A stretch of 64,000 nucleotides of DNA from Sphingomonas sp. PAMC 26605 (GCF_000241485.1 NZ_JH584241.1:1804934-1868933); one strand, 5' to 3'; numbered from the stretch's first letter, positions 16,545 through 26,773 are shown. Program-made: numbers and translations. The notes: generated by a model not told the origin, from the letters alone.

Positions 16545-16890
16545 AGGTGGGGAGCTTCTGTTGCTCGGTGCCCCCCGGACCGCCGGTGTCCGCTTCTGTT
16601 GCCCGGTGCGGCCCGGACCGCGCTCTTGTAGGTGTAACTTAGGCCGTTAAGCCTTAGTGTTACGCCGCAATTGCGAGTGCATGGTTATCGTTTGCACTTG
16701 TGGTTATGAGCCTTGAACAGGTTACTCAGCCTGGGCAAAAACAGCGCCTTTCAATACACGTCGATCCTAGTTCGACCCCGTCATACCCCCTCGGGAGAGA
16801 GGGGGTGTGGTGGAGTCGCCGGGTACTGCCCCCGGGTCCGCTGCATCTATTCTACGCCGCACTTTATCACCATAGCCGGGCAAGCCCGGC
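16545..16890 (-). ncRNA. ssrA: Two-piece (circularly permuted) tmRNA
   Basis: Reading the minus strand: the acceptor piece (16890-16808) starts with a GCCGGGCTTGCCCGGC hairpin and ends with a T-arm (CCGGG-GGCAGTA-CCCGG) and ACTCCACCA. A 28-nt spacer hairpin (16807-16780) is excised. The coding piece starts at 16779 with GGGGTCGAACTAGG; GGGGTCG pairs with CGACTCC to rebuild the 7-bp acceptor stem. The tag frame 16695-16660 encodes ANDNHALAIAA then TAA, a typical proteolysis tag with GCA as resume codon. Two imperfect 30-nt repeats downstream can fold as tandem H-type pseudoknots. The 3' limit near 16545 is approximate. The molecule rescues stalled ribosomes with SmpB, which is not in this window. 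Confidence 0.93.
16554..16621 (-). repeat. Tandem 30-nt repeats in the tmRNA pseudoknot region
   Basis: Segments 16554-16583 and 16592-16621 match at 27 of 30 positions, both containing GGGC/GAGC-AACAGAAGC on the minus strand. In the copy nearer dinB, CGGU/ACCG and GGGG/CUCC-type pairing gives an H-type pseudoknot. The duplication is best explained as duplication of one tmRNA pseudoknot. Confidence 0.7.
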
Positions 16891-16896
16891 ACGAGC

Positions 16897-16925
16897 GATA
16901 TAGGCATGTTACAGCCGCGTGAAAA
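16897..16925 (-). promoter_or_regulatory. ssrA promoter
   Basis: On the minus strand TTTTCA (16925-16920), 17-bp spacer, TATATC (16902-16897). Transcription would start near 16890, exactly at the first hairpin of the acceptor piece. The same -10 hexamer occurs before the small RNA at 52172. Confidence 0.6.
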
Positions 16926-17023
16926 GGGGCGTCGAAACGCGCCGTTGCAACGCGATGAAAAGGCCCGGTTTGACACCTTCCGCCTTTCACTCGCCACAAA
17001 TCGGGTGCATGGGTTGATGTATC

Positions 17024-17455
17024 ATGTTGACGCAACGTTCCCGTTACGCGCTCCGCGCGATGATGTTCCTGGCCGAAGCCGCCGCCGGAAGCCCGCCGAT
17101 CCCGATGAACCGCATCGCCGCCGCGGCGAACGTGCCGCGCAAGTTCCTCGAGCTGATCCTCGCCGATCTGCGCGAGGCGGGGTTCCTGCACAGCCACCGC
17201 GGCAAGATGGGCGGTTACTGCCTGTCGCGCCCGCCGCATCTGATCTCGCTCGGCGAGATCATCCGGGTGATCGAGGGGCCGCTCGCGCTCGTGCCGTGCG
17301 TCAGCCGGACGGCGTATCGCTCGTGCAAGGATTGCAAGGACGAAGCGAGTTGCGCGATCCGCCACGCGATGATGCGCGTGCGCGACGAGACCGCGCGGAT
17401 TCTGGATGGCACCAGCCTCGCGGATGCGACGGCCGAGGAGTTGGTCGCGGCCTGA
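17024..17455 (+). CDS. Rrf2 family transcriptional regulator
   Basis: A 143-residue regulator with an N-terminal winged helix (MLTQRSRYALRAMMFLA...IPMNRIAAAANVPRKFLELIL) and the Rrf2 dimer helix. Several Cys residues lie in VPCVSRTAYRSCKDCKDEASC, a spacing like that used for iron-sulfur or redox sensing in IscR/RsrR-type members. No cysteine-synthesis or isc gene is adjacent. It is divergent from ssrA, with 133 bp between, so its targets are not evident. Confidence 0.88.
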   Translation: MLTQRSRYALRAMMFLAEAAAGSPPIPMNRIAAAANVPRKFLELILADLREAGFLHSHRGKMGGYCLSRPPHLISLGEIIRVIEGPLALVPCVSRTAYRSCKDCKDEASCAIRHAMMRVRDETARILDGTSLADATAEELVAA

Positions 17456-17459
17456 CTTG

Positions 17460-17627
17460 CTCCCCTCCCCTTTAGGAGCGGCGGGTGAACAGCGCCCCGC
17501 GCTGTTCAGGTGATGCCGGGGGCATGACCGACCCGACGCTGGGCTTGGGGTGGGGAAGTGCCTCGCAGAGACCTGACCCGTGCTTAGACGTCCCCACCCC
17601 AACCCCTCCCCTGAAGGGGAGGGGCTA
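17460..17627. repeat. Family A palindromic intergenic element, copy 2
   Basis: The right arm (ccccaccccaacccctcccc then tgaaggggaggggc, 17592-17625) is nearly identical to copies at 8.4 kb and elsewhere. The left half is degenerate and contains a separate hairpin, gaacagcg...cgctgttc, near 17488-17510. It occupies the gap between the Rrf2 gene and mscL. Confidence 0.65.
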
Positions 17628-17634
17628 TAGCGCA

Positions 17635-18063
17635 TCACCGCCGGCGCAGCTCGTCGCGGATCTCGCGCAGCAGCGTGACATCGGTCGGCTCGACCGGCTC
17701 GGCGATCACCTCGGGCGCCTTGGGCATCAGCCGGTTCACCGCGCGCACGATCAGGAAGATGATGAAGGCGACGATCAGGAAGTTGACCGCCGCGGTGACG
17801 AACGCGCCATAGCCGAACAGCGGCACGCCCGCCTTCTTGAGCGCGGCATAATCGGACGATCCGGCGAGCCCCGGCGGCACCTTGCCCAGCGCGACGAAGT
17901 AGCTGGAAAAATCAAGTCCGCCGAAGATCTTGCCGATCACCGGCATGATCACGTCGTCGGTCAGCGAGGTCACGATCTTGCCGAACGCCGCGCCGATGAT
18001 CACCGCGACGGCGAGATCGAGCACGTTCCCCCGCGCGATGAATGCCTTGAACTCCTTGAACAT
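17635..18063 (-). CDS. mscL: Large-conductance mechanosensitive channel
   Basis: A 142-residue inner-membrane channel that opens under hypo-osmotic shock. The N-terminus MFKEFKAFIARGNVLDLAVAVIIGAAFGKIV is the conserved S1/TM1, with TM2 at FLIVAFIIFLIVRAVNRL and a cytoplasmic C-terminal helix. AAGGAG lies 8 bases before ATG 18063. Confidence 0.96.
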   Translation of the reverse strand: MFKEFKAFIARGNVLDLAVAVIIGAAFGKIVTSLTDDVIMPVIGKIFGGLDFSSYFVALGKVPPGLAGSSDYAALKKAGVPLFGYGAFVTAAVNFLIVAFIIFLIVRAVNRLMPKAPEVIAEPVEPTDVTLLREIRDELRRR

Positions 18064-18147
18064 CGCGACGCTCCTTCCGATTTCGTTTCGCGCGGCCATC
18101 GTATCTGGCTATCATGGTCGCACAAGGTCTGAAGGGATCCAAACGAC

Positions 18148-18732
18148 ATGAAGTATCGCACTCCGCTTGCTCTCGTTGGCGCCGTCGCGCTCGCCGGCTG
18201 CGGCCTCAACAGCGTTCCGACTGCCGAGGAAAATGCCAAGGCCAAATGGGCCGATGTCGAGAATTACTATCAGCGTCGCGCCGACCTCATCCCCAACCTC
18301 GTCGCCACGGTGAAGGCCGCCGGCGCACAGGAGAAGTCAATCCTGGTCGAAGTGACGCAAGCGCGCGCCTCGGCGTCGCAGGTCAAGGTGTCGGGCGCCG
18401 ATCTCTCCGATCCCGCCAAGGTCGCCAGTTACGAGAAGGCCCAGGCGGGGCTGACGCTGTCGCTGCAGCGCCTCCAGGAGGCCTATCCCGAGCTCAAGTC
18501 GCAGGGCAATTACGCCACGCTGATGACGCAGCTCGAGGGCACCGAGAACCGCATCTCGACCGCGCGCCACGATTATAACGACGCGGTGCAATCGTATAAC
18601 ACGACGATCCGCACCTTCCCCGACGCGATCGGCGCGAAGGTATTCTATGGCGCCAAGCCGCTGGTACCGTTCAAGGCGACGAGTGCGGGGGCGGAAGAAG
18701 CGCCTGCGGTCAATTTCGGCAACAGCAACTAA
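18148..18732 (+). CDS. lemA: LemA family lipoprotein
   Basis: A 194-residue protein with lipobox LAGC (Cys 18) and the conserved LemA helices: NYYQRRADLIPNLVATVKAAGAQE, LQRLQEAYPELKSQGNYATLMTQLEGTENRI and ARHDYNDAVQSYNTTIRTFP. LemA function is unknown, but it usually precedes TPM-domain genes, as here. It is the first gene of a four-gene operon. Confidence 0.93.
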   Translation: MKYRTPLALVGAVALAGCGLNSVPTAEENAKAKWADVENYYQRRADLIPNLVATVKAAGAQEKSILVEVTQARASASQVKVSGADLSDPAKVASYEKAQAGLTLSLQRLQEAYPELKSQGNYATLMTQLEGTENRISTARHDYNDAVQSYNTTIRTFPDAIGAKVFYGAKPLVPFKATSAGAEEAPAVNFGNSN

Positions 18733-18766
18733 GAAAACCGGGCCGGCGGCCCCCCATTCGATCGGT

Positions 18767-19645
18767 ATGCCGATGCGCCTGATTCAGGCACTGCTTGCGA
18801 CGCTCGTCGCGCTGCTGCTGGGGTTCTCCCCGGCAGCGGCGCAGACCTATCCGAAGTTCACCGGGCTGGTGGTCGATGCCGCCAATGTCCTGCCCGCGGC
18901 GACCAAGGCCGATCTCGAGGCCAAGCTCGAAGCGCTGCAGAAGGACACCAAGCGGCAATTGGTCGTCGCGACGCTTCCAGACCTGCAGGGGCGCGAGCTG
19001 TCCGAATATGGCGTCGGGCTCGGACGTGCCTGGGGAATCGGCCTCAAGGACGTCGATAATGGCGCGATCCTGATGATCGCGCCGAACGAACCCGCCGGGC
19101 ATCGCGGGCCGCGGCTCGAAGTCGGCTATGGGCTCGAGCCGTTCCTGACCGATGCCTTTTCGGGTGTGATGATCCGCGAGAAGATGCTGCCGCTGCTCAA
19201 GAAGCAGCCAAGCGACATTCCCGCTGCAATGGAGGCCGGCACCGACGCGGTCATCGCGCAGCTGCGCGCGTCGCCCGAGGAGCAGAAGGCCAACCTCGAC
19301 AAGGCGGCGGCGTCGTTCGACGCCGTCCACAAGCGCAGCAGCGCACGTGGTGGCGGCATTCCGTTCGGGCTGATCTTCTGGGGGCTGGTGATCGGCTTCG
19401 TCATCCTGTCGAGCCTCCGCCGGCGAGGTGGCGGGCAGCAATATCATGACGGCGTCGGTTCGGCGGTGCTGTGGGGCGCGATGCTCGGCGGGCTCGGCGG
19501 CGGAGATTCGCGACGCGACTCCGGCGGCGGCTGGGGTAGTGGCGGCAGTGGCGGCGGCGGCTCCGACGGAAGCTGGGGCGGCGGTGGCTTTACCGGCGGC
19601 GGCGGCGGATCCTTTGGGGGCGGTGGCGCCTCGGGAGACTGGTGA
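18767..19645 (+). CDS. TPM-domain protein with glycine-rich tail
   Basis: A ~290-residue envelope protein: signal peptide (LIQALLATLVALLLGFSPAAAQ), TPM domain (TGLVVDAANVLPAATKADLEAKL ... LEVGYGLEPFLTDAFSG), one membrane segment (GLIFWGLVIGFVILSSLRRR) and a tail made almost only of Gly, Ser, Asp and Trp. TPM domains of plants act in photosystem repair; the bacterial role is unknown. Starts at 18767 and 18773 are both possible. It overlaps the next gene by one base. Confidence 0.9.
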   Translation: MPMRLIQALLATLVALLLGFSPAAAQTYPKFTGLVVDAANVLPAATKADLEAKLEALQKDTKRQLVVATLPDLQGRELSEYGVGLGRAWGIGLKDVDNGAILMIAPNEPAGHRGPRLEVGYGLEPFLTDAFSGVMIREKMLPLLKKQPSDIPAAMEAGTDAVIAQLRASPEEQKANLDKAAASFDAVHKRSSARGGGIPFGLIFWGLVIGFVILSSLRRRGGGQQYHDGVGSAVLWGAMLGGLGGGDSRRDSGGGWGSGGSGGGGSDGSWGGGGFTGGGGGSFGGGGASGDW

Positions 19646-20328
19646 TGCCACGCACGGCCCATCTGACGGCGCAAGACCATGCGCTCGTGCTCGAGGCGGT
19701 GAAGCGCGCCGAAGCGGGCACCGACGGCGAAATCGTGACGATCGTCAGTGATCGCTCGGACGATTATCGCGATGCCGCGCTGCACTATGCGGTCGCGGCG
19801 ATGCTGCTCGTCGTCGCACTGTTCGCAATCGATCCGGCGGCGATCGAACACTGGCTCGGGGGCTTGTCCGGGGAATGGGATGCGCCGGCCGATCCGCGCC
19901 TGTTGCTGTCGGCGCTGCTCGTGGTCGAGGCGATCGTCTTCCTGATCGTCCGCTATGCGCTCGCCCATGCCCCGTGGCGAATTGCGCTGGTGCCCAAGGC
20001 GACGCGCGCGCGTCGCGTGCGGCGGCGTGCGATCCAATATTTCAAAGTCGGCGCCGAACGGCGCACCGCGGCTCGCGTCGGCATCCTGCTCTATCTCTCG
20101 CGCGACGAGCGGATGGCGGAGATCGTCGCCGACGAGGCGATCCATCGCGCGGTCCCGGCCGAGCGCTGGGGCGCGGCGATGGCGGCGCTGGTCGCCGAAT
20201 CGCGCGCCGGGCGACCTGCCGCGGGGATGGCGGCGGCGGTCGAGCGGATCGGCGCGATCCTTTCCGAAACCTTCCCCAAGACCGCCGACGATCGCAACGA
20301 GCTTCCCGACCGGCTGATCGAGGTATGA
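19645..20328 (+). CDS. Second TPM-domain membrane protein
   Basis: A 227-residue protein with an N-terminal TPM-like helix (LTAQDHALVLEAVKRAEAGTDGEIVTIV), two membrane segments (AVAAMLLVVALFAID and LLLSALLVVEAIVFLIVRYAL) and a C-terminal TPM half (ILLYLSRDERMAEIVADEAIHRAVPAERW). It has no signal peptide and no glycine tail, unlike its neighbour. The start overlaps the upstream stop (TGATG). Confidence 0.88.
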   Translation: MPRTAHLTAQDHALVLEAVKRAEAGTDGEIVTIVSDRSDDYRDAALHYAVAAMLLVVALFAIDPAAIEHWLGGLSGEWDAPADPRLLLSALLVVEAIVFLIVRYALAHAPWRIALVPKATRARRVRRRAIQYFKVGAERRTAARVGILLYLSRDERMAEIVADEAIHRAVPAERWGAAMAALVAESRAGRPAAGMAAAVERIGAILSETFPKTADDRNELPDRLIEV

Positions 20329-20837
20329 GTGCCGAGACGGTTTGGGACGGCAAGTACATCAAGGTGATCAAGGACGGGACGTGGGAATATGTCGCGCGCA
20401 CGCGCGGCATCGGTGCCGCGGTGATCCTCGCGATCGATGAGGGCGCTGTGATCCTGGTCGAGCAATATCGCGTACCGCTGGGGAAACGCTGCCTCGAATT
20501 GCCGGCCGGACTGGTCGGCGACGAGACCGAAGGAGAGAGCGTCGAGGCCTCCGCCGGGCGCGAGCTCGAGGAAGAGACCGGCTATCGCGCGACGACGCTC
20601 GCCTCGATCGGCGTCTTCCATTCCTCCCCCGGCATGGTGTCGGAAGGCTTCACGCTCGTCCGCGCGACCGAGCTGACGCGGGTGGACGCCGGTGGCGGGA
20701 TCGACGGCGAGGATATCACCGTCCACCGCGTTCCGCTCGAAGGAATCGCCGCGTTCGTCGCGGCCAAACGCGCCGCGGGCGTGGCGATCGACGTCAAGCT
20801 GTTGCTCCTGCTCGGGGGCGGCATTCTCGCCGGCTGA
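20325..20837 (+). CDS. Nudix hydrolase, ADP-ribose pyrophosphatase type
   Basis: A 170-residue protein with a perfect Nudix box: G-DETEG-E-x7-RELEEETGY. The sequence before it (ILVEQYRVPLGKRCLELPAGLV) is typical of ADP-ribose pyrophosphatases. It overlaps the second TPM gene by ATGA and ends the operon. The following 40 bp contain an imperfect dyad between the convergent genes. Confidence 0.9.
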   Translation: MSAETVWDGKYIKVIKDGTWEYVARTRGIGAAVILAIDEGAVILVEQYRVPLGKRCLELPAGLVGDETEGESVEASAGRELEEETGYRATTLASIGVFHSSPGMVSEGFTLVRATELTRVDAGGGIDGEDITVHRVPLEGIAAFVAAKRAAGVAIDVKLLLLLGGGILAG

Positions 20838-20877
20838 GCCCGAACGCGGTCGCGCTCAGGCTCGAGCGTAACCGCCC

Positions 20878-23712
20878 TCAGTGCAGTGCCGCGGTGTCGA
20901 GCTTGAGCGCGTCTGCGGTGATCACCTCGACGTTCGGATAGGCCTTGCGCAGCTCGGGCAGGAACAGTTTGGCGTCGCCCACCACGATGACGCTCGCCGC
21001 TGCCGGATCGAGCAGCTTCGCCGCCGCCGCCTGCACCGCCGCCGGATCAACCGCCGCGACGCGCTGCGTATACTGGCCGAGTTCGCTCAGCGGCAGGCCC
21101 TGCACGACATAGCCGCCGACGGTGCCTGCGATCCCGCCCGTCGTCTCCGTCGCACGCCCGAAATTCCCGACCAGCACCGCTTTTCGCGTATCGAGCTCGG
21201 CCGCGCTGACGGGCTCGGCGCCGAGCCGCTTCATCTCGGCGAGGATGATCGACACCGTCTCGGGTGCGCTCGGGTTCTTCGTCGAGGTGCGCGCGGCGAT
21301 CGTGCCGGGTTCGCGGCCCGCCTGAATGCTGCTGCCCGCGCCATAGGCGAGGCCGCGCTTGATGCGGATCTCCTGGTTGAGCCGCGACGAGAAGCCGCCG
21401 CCGAGCACGGTATTGGCGACCGAGGCGGGATAATAGCGCGCATCGCTGCGCGCGATGCCGGGCCGCGCGACCACCACGCCCGCTTGCCCCGCGCCGGGCA
21501 TGTCGACGACGATCACGCGCGGTGCCGGGTAGGCGGGCGGGGTCGTGCTGCGCGTCGGGGCCGAGCCGGGCACCGACCAGCTGGCGAAGCGCGTTTCCGC
21601 CAGTTGCTTCGCCTGTGCCGGGGCCACGTCGCCGACCAGCACCAGCGTGCTCTGTCGCGGTTTCCACGCCGCGGCATAGGCCGTGCGGATGTCCGCCGGG
21701 GTGATCGCCTTGAGCGAGCCCGGGGTGCCCGCGAGCGGATGGCCGTAATCGCTCGCCCCGAGCGCCGCGCGCGCGGCGACGAGGTTGGCGAGCTGGCTCG
21801 GATCCTTGATCGCAACCTGGACGCCGTCGATCGCTTGCGCCCGCGCGCGCTCGATCTCGTCCGGCGCGAAGACGGGGTTGCGCGCGACATCGGCGAGGAT
21901 CGCGAGCGCGGGCGCAGCCTGATCGGACTTGACCGTCACCTCGACGCTCGAGCCGTCGAAGCTCGCATCGCTCGAGATCGAACCGCCGAGCGATTCGATC
22001 TGGCGCGCGATCTCGGTCGCCGAGCGGGTCGTGGTGCCCTTGGTCAGCAGGTCGGCGGTCAGGCTGCCCAATCCCGCGCGGTTCGCGGGGTCGAGCGCGC
22101 CGCCGCCGCGCGCGACCAGCAATGCGGTGAGCAGCGGCAAATCGTGCTTCTCGACGACGACGACGCGCATGCCGTTGGCGAGCGCGAATTCGTGGGTCAC
22201 CGGTGCGGCGGCGGCGATCGCGGCGGCGGGTGGGGGCGGTGCGATCCGCTCGGCGGCGCTCGCGGGGGTTACCACCTCGACCTTGGCGGGGACGACGAGC
22301 GGCTTGACCACCACGGTATCGGCGACTTCGATCCGGTCGTTCTGCGGTGCCTTGGCGGTGGCGTCCTCGGGCAGATACTGGATCGTCGCCGAGCGCTGGT
22401 CGCGCAGATACGTGCTCGCGACACGCTGGACGTCGGCGGCGGTGACGCGGCCGATCGCGGCGAGTTGACGGTCGGCCGCGTGCGCGTCGCCGTCGATGAT
22501 AACCGACGAGGCGATCGTGCGGCCCGCGCCTTCGGCGGTTTCGCGCGACTGGAGCGCGCTGGTCAGGATCTCGTTCTTGGCCTCTGCCAACTCCGCCGCG
22601 CTGACCGGCGTATCGCGCAGCCGTGCGACTTCGCGGCGCAGCGCGGTCTCGCCTTGCGCAGCGGTCTTGCCGCCGGCGAGGATCGCGAACACCGCGAGAT
22701 TGCCCGGGCCCTGCTTCGAATCGAGCACGCTCTCGGCGCTCTGCGCGAGCTGGTCGCGATAGACGAGCGATTCGTACAGCCGCGAGCTCTCGCCTTGCGA
22801 CAGCACCGCGTTGAGCACGGTCAGCGCGGGACCGTCGGGATGGTTGTCGGCGGGGATCGGATAGCTGATCATCACCGCGGGGAGCGGCGTATTGGCTTCG
22901 TGGACGACGTAATGCGTCGCCTTGGTGCGCTCGGGCTCGGTCACGGTGACGCGCGGGATCGGCGTGGTCGGGCGTTTGATCTTGGCGAAATACTGGTCGA
23001 CCCAGCCGTCGAGCTGCGCGGGATCGAAATTGCCCGAGACGACGAGCACGGCATTGTCGGGCCGGTAATAGGTCGCGTGGAACGCGCGGACGTCGTCGAT
23101 CTGCGCGCTCTCGAGATTGTCGAGGCTGCCGATCGTCCCGCGTGCATAGGGGTGGCGGGTGTAGGACACCGCCGGGAAATAGAGCGAGAACAGCTTGCCG
23201 TAGGGCCGCGCGTTGGTGTTCTGGCGCAGCTCTTCCTTCACCACGTCGCGCTCGGACGCGAAGCTCTTGGGCTCGACGACGAGCGCGGCCATGCGGTCGG
23301 CCTCGGCGAACAGCAGCCGCTGGAGGTGGTTGGCGGGGATCGTCTCGTGATATTCGGTGTAATCGTCGTTGGTCGAGGCGTTGTTGTTGCCGCCGACATC
23401 CTCGGTCAGCCGGTCGAACTGTTCGGACACGAGGTTGCGCGTCGCCTTGAACATCAGATGCTCGAACATGTGCGCGAAGCCCGAGCGGCCGGCGGGATCA
23501 TCCTTCGAGCCGACGTCGTACCAGACCTGGACCGAGACGTTGGGCGTGGTCGTGTCGCGAATCGCGTAGACGCGCAGGCCATTGGCGAGCGTGCGTTCGG
23601 TGAAGGCGATCGGCTTGATCGCGGGGGCGGGTGCGGTCGGCGCTGGCTGCGCGGTGGCGGCGGTCAGCGGGAGCAGGGCGGCGCCCAGCAGGAGGGCGGC
23701 ACGGGACAGCAT
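20878..23712 (-). CDS. Two-domain M16 (pitrilysin-type) zinc peptidase
   Basis: A 944-residue secreted peptidase with a signal peptide (MLSRAALLLGAALLPLTAATAQ). The N-terminal M16 unit carries the inverted zinc motif HMFEH (residues 81-85) and the distant Glu ligand in ERDVVKEELRQN. The C-terminal unit (VTHEFALANGMRVVVVEKHDLP...) has the same fold but no zinc motif (ARGGGALDPANRAGLG), so it is the inactive half of the clamshell. It probably degrades peptides in the periplasm. Confidence 0.93.
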   Translation of the reverse strand: MLSRAALLLGAALLPLTAATAQPAPTAPAPAIKPIAFTERTLANGLRVYAIRDTTTPNVSVQVWYDVGSKDDPAGRSGFAHMFEHLMFKATRNLVSEQFDRLTEDVGGNNNASTNDDYTEYHETIPANHLQRLLFAEADRMAALVVEPKSFASERDVVKEELRQNTNARPYGKLFSLYFPAVSYTRHPYARGTIGSLDNLESAQIDDVRAFHATYYRPDNAVLVVSGNFDPAQLDGWVDQYFAKIKRPTTPIPRVTVTEPERTKATHYVVHEANTPLPAVMISYPIPADNHPDGPALTVLNAVLSQGESSRLYESLVYRDQLAQSAESVLDSKQGPGNLAVFAILAGGKTAAQGETALRREVARLRDTPVSAAELAEAKNEILTSALQSRETAEGAGRTIASSVIIDGDAHAADRQLAAIGRVTAADVQRVASTYLRDQRSATIQYLPEDATAKAPQNDRIEVADTVVVKPLVVPAKVEVVTPASAAERIAPPPPAAAIAAAAPVTHEFALANGMRVVVVEKHDLPLLTALLVARGGGALDPANRAGLGSLTADLLTKGTTTRSATEIARQIESLGGSISSDASFDGSSVEVTVKSDQAAPALAILADVARNPVFAPDEIERARAQAIDGVQVAIKDPSQLANLVAARAALGASDYGHPLAGTPGSLKAITPADIRTAYAAAWKPRQSTLVLVGDVAPAQAKQLAETRFASWSVPGSAPTRSTTPPAYPAPRVIVVDMPGAGQAGVVVARPGIARSDARYYPASVANTVLGGGFSSRLNQEIRIKRGLAYGAGSSIQAGREPGTIAARTSTKNPSAPETVSIILAEMKRLGAEPVSAAELDTRKAVLVGNFGRATETTGGIAGTVGGYVVQGLPLSELGQYTQRVAAVDPAAVQAAAAKLLDPAAASVIVVGDAKLFLPELRKAYPNVEVITADALKLDTAALH

Positions 23713-23800
23713 GGGGGAGGCTCCGGATGGGGGGCGGTCAAGGCGCTACTGTGTCGCGCGGGCGGCCGCTGTGTCAATCGCGTGGGACACTGGCCGAGTT

Positions 23801-23910
23801 CCTCCCCTCCCTGGAAAGGAGGGGTAGGGGTGGGTCGGCCCGTTGGGTGAGGTTCGCCTGCTACGGAGAGCGACCCACCCCCAACCCCTCCCTTCCCGGG
23901 AGGGGAGTAG
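23801..23910. repeat. Family A palindromic intergenic element, copy 3
   Basis: Left arm cctcccctccctggaaagga followed by ggggtaggggtgggtcgg; right arm cgacccacccccaacccctc followed by ccttcccgggaggggag. It lies between the M16 peptidase and the small membrane protein and has the same layout as copy 4 at 37.4 kb. Confidence 0.78.
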
Positions 23911-23919
23911 CCAAGCGTA

Positions 23920-24101
23920 TTACTTCTTCTTCGGGCGATTCGCGTACATCAGCACCGCCGCCAGCGCCGCCGACCCGACCCCAACCCCGATCGCGATCGG
24001 CGTGACGGGCCAGTTGCCGTGCGGCTCGGCCTTGGCTTCGGCGGCATCGCGGACGCGCTTATGGTCGCGCGCGGCTTCTTCGATTTCGTTGATCTTTGAC
24101 A

Positions 24102-24102
<1 letters not shown>
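23920..24102 (-). CDS. 60-residue single-pass membrane protein coupled to tgt
   Basis: The protein starts MSKINEIEEAARDHKRVRDA (a charged amphipathic helix), has one membrane segment (TPIAIGVGVGSAALAAVLMYA) and ends RPKKK. Its ATG shares one base with the tgt stop codon (TAATG), so it is translationally coupled to Tgt. The function is unknown. Clean coding boundaries and a sensible topology make it likely to be real. Confidence 0.72.
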
Positions 24103-26055
<1,953 letters not shown>

Positions 26056-26079
26056 GGGATACTCCTCAAAAACGGAAAG

Positions 26080-26101
26080 GGCCGCCCCTTTCGGAGCGGC
26101 C
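26080..26101 (-). promoter_or_regulatory. GNRA hairpin with U-run in the trcR leader / parE 3' region
   Basis: On the minus strand GGCCGCTCC-GAAA-GGGGCGGCC forms a 9-bp stem with a GAAA tetraloop. CUUUCC and five U residues follow, then the trcR ribosome site. It could be a weak terminator behind parDE or a leader element that controls trcR. Confidence 0.5.
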
Positions 26102-26162
26102 GCTTGTGCTGGCATGCAATGTAGAGCGAATGGCGGGGGAGGGCAAGCGCGGTTGCGGGGGG

Positions 26163-26477
26163 TCAGAGTTCGGGGTCGGGCTCTGCGAAATGCGCGAAGG
26201 TGTCTCGGCGCGCGTCCCGCACGTTGATGACTTCCAGCGCGTCCTCGGTGTAGCGGAAATAAATGATGTGGCGATGGTGCGGCGTACTGCGCAGCTCTGC
26301 GCCCAGCTCGGGCCGCGCAGTCCCGAGGGAACCGGGGAGTGCGGCGATCCGATCGCAATGCTTGCGCACTCCATCGATTACGCCGCGCGCGATGTCACCG
26401 CCGCTCTGGTCCGCGATGTACCGTGCGATGGCTTTAAGGTCGCGCTGCGCCGCCTGACTAATTTTGACGCGGCGCAT
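26163..26477 (-). CDS. parE: ParE/RelE-type toxin
   Basis: A 104-residue basic protein of the type II toxin superfamily: MRRVKISQAAQRDLKAIARYIADQSG, then FRYTEDALEVINVRDARRDTF. ParE toxins inhibit DNA gyrase. The start codon shares one base with the antitoxin stop (TGATG). An in-frame upstream extension (MGARARL) is possible but would overlap the antitoxin more. Confidence 0.9.
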   Translation of the reverse strand: MRRVKISQAAQRDLKAIARYIADQSGGDIARGVIDGVRKHCDRIAALPGSLGTARPELGAELRSTPHHRHIIYFRYTEDALEVINVRDARRDTFAHFAEPDPEL

Positions 26478-26722
26478 CAGCCGCGCTCGCGCTCCCAAGC
26501 ATCGAGATCTTCATGGAGCCTGCGGAAGACGTCGTCGGCGGAATGCCAGACATTCTCGGCGATCGATGCCTGCAGCGTCTCGCGCAAAGCTGCGATCTTC
26601 GCATCGCGCTCCTGGACCAGACGCAGGCCTTCGTTCACCACATCGACTGCGGACGCATAGCGGCCCTCGGCGACGCTTGCTTCGACGAAGCTTTCCCAAT
26701 GCGGCCCAACGGGTACGTCCAT
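26477..26722 (-). CDS. parD: ParD-type antitoxin
   Basis: An 81-residue ribbon-helix-helix antitoxin: the N-terminal strand lies before ESFVEASVAEGRYASAVDVVNEGLRLVQERDAKIAALRETL, and an acidic C-terminal toxin-binding tail ends in ERERG. TGGAGG lies 8 bases before ATG 26722. It precedes the toxin, as usual for parDE, and probably represses its own promoter. Confidence 0.9.
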   Translation of the reverse strand: MDVPVGPHWESFVEASVAEGRYASAVDVVNEGLRLVQERDAKIAALRETLQASIAENVWHSADDVFRRLHEDLDAWERERG

Positions 26723-26773
26723 CGTGCGACCTCCAACAGCAGCGCCGCAATTTACCGCATCGCCGCTAGTCGC

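Noticed and set aside
16554..16621. A possible two-unit CRISPR array
   Set aside because: Only two imperfect repeats with an 8-bp gap, inside the tmRNA; they fit pseudoknots.
16700..16997. Short open frames between dinB and the Rrf2 gene
   Set aside because: They overlap the tmRNA acceptor and coding pieces and show no coding character.
20881..23850. A 989-codon open frame antisense to the M16 peptidase
   Set aside because: It lies wholly opposite a clear gene, is composed mainly of Arg, Asp, Gly and Ala, and has no domain. It is a shadow of high-GC codon use.
26163..26722. ParDE as part of a larger defence island
   Set aside because: The neighbours are housekeeping genes (trcR, glycosyltransferase); no nuclease, helicase or restriction genes are adjacent.
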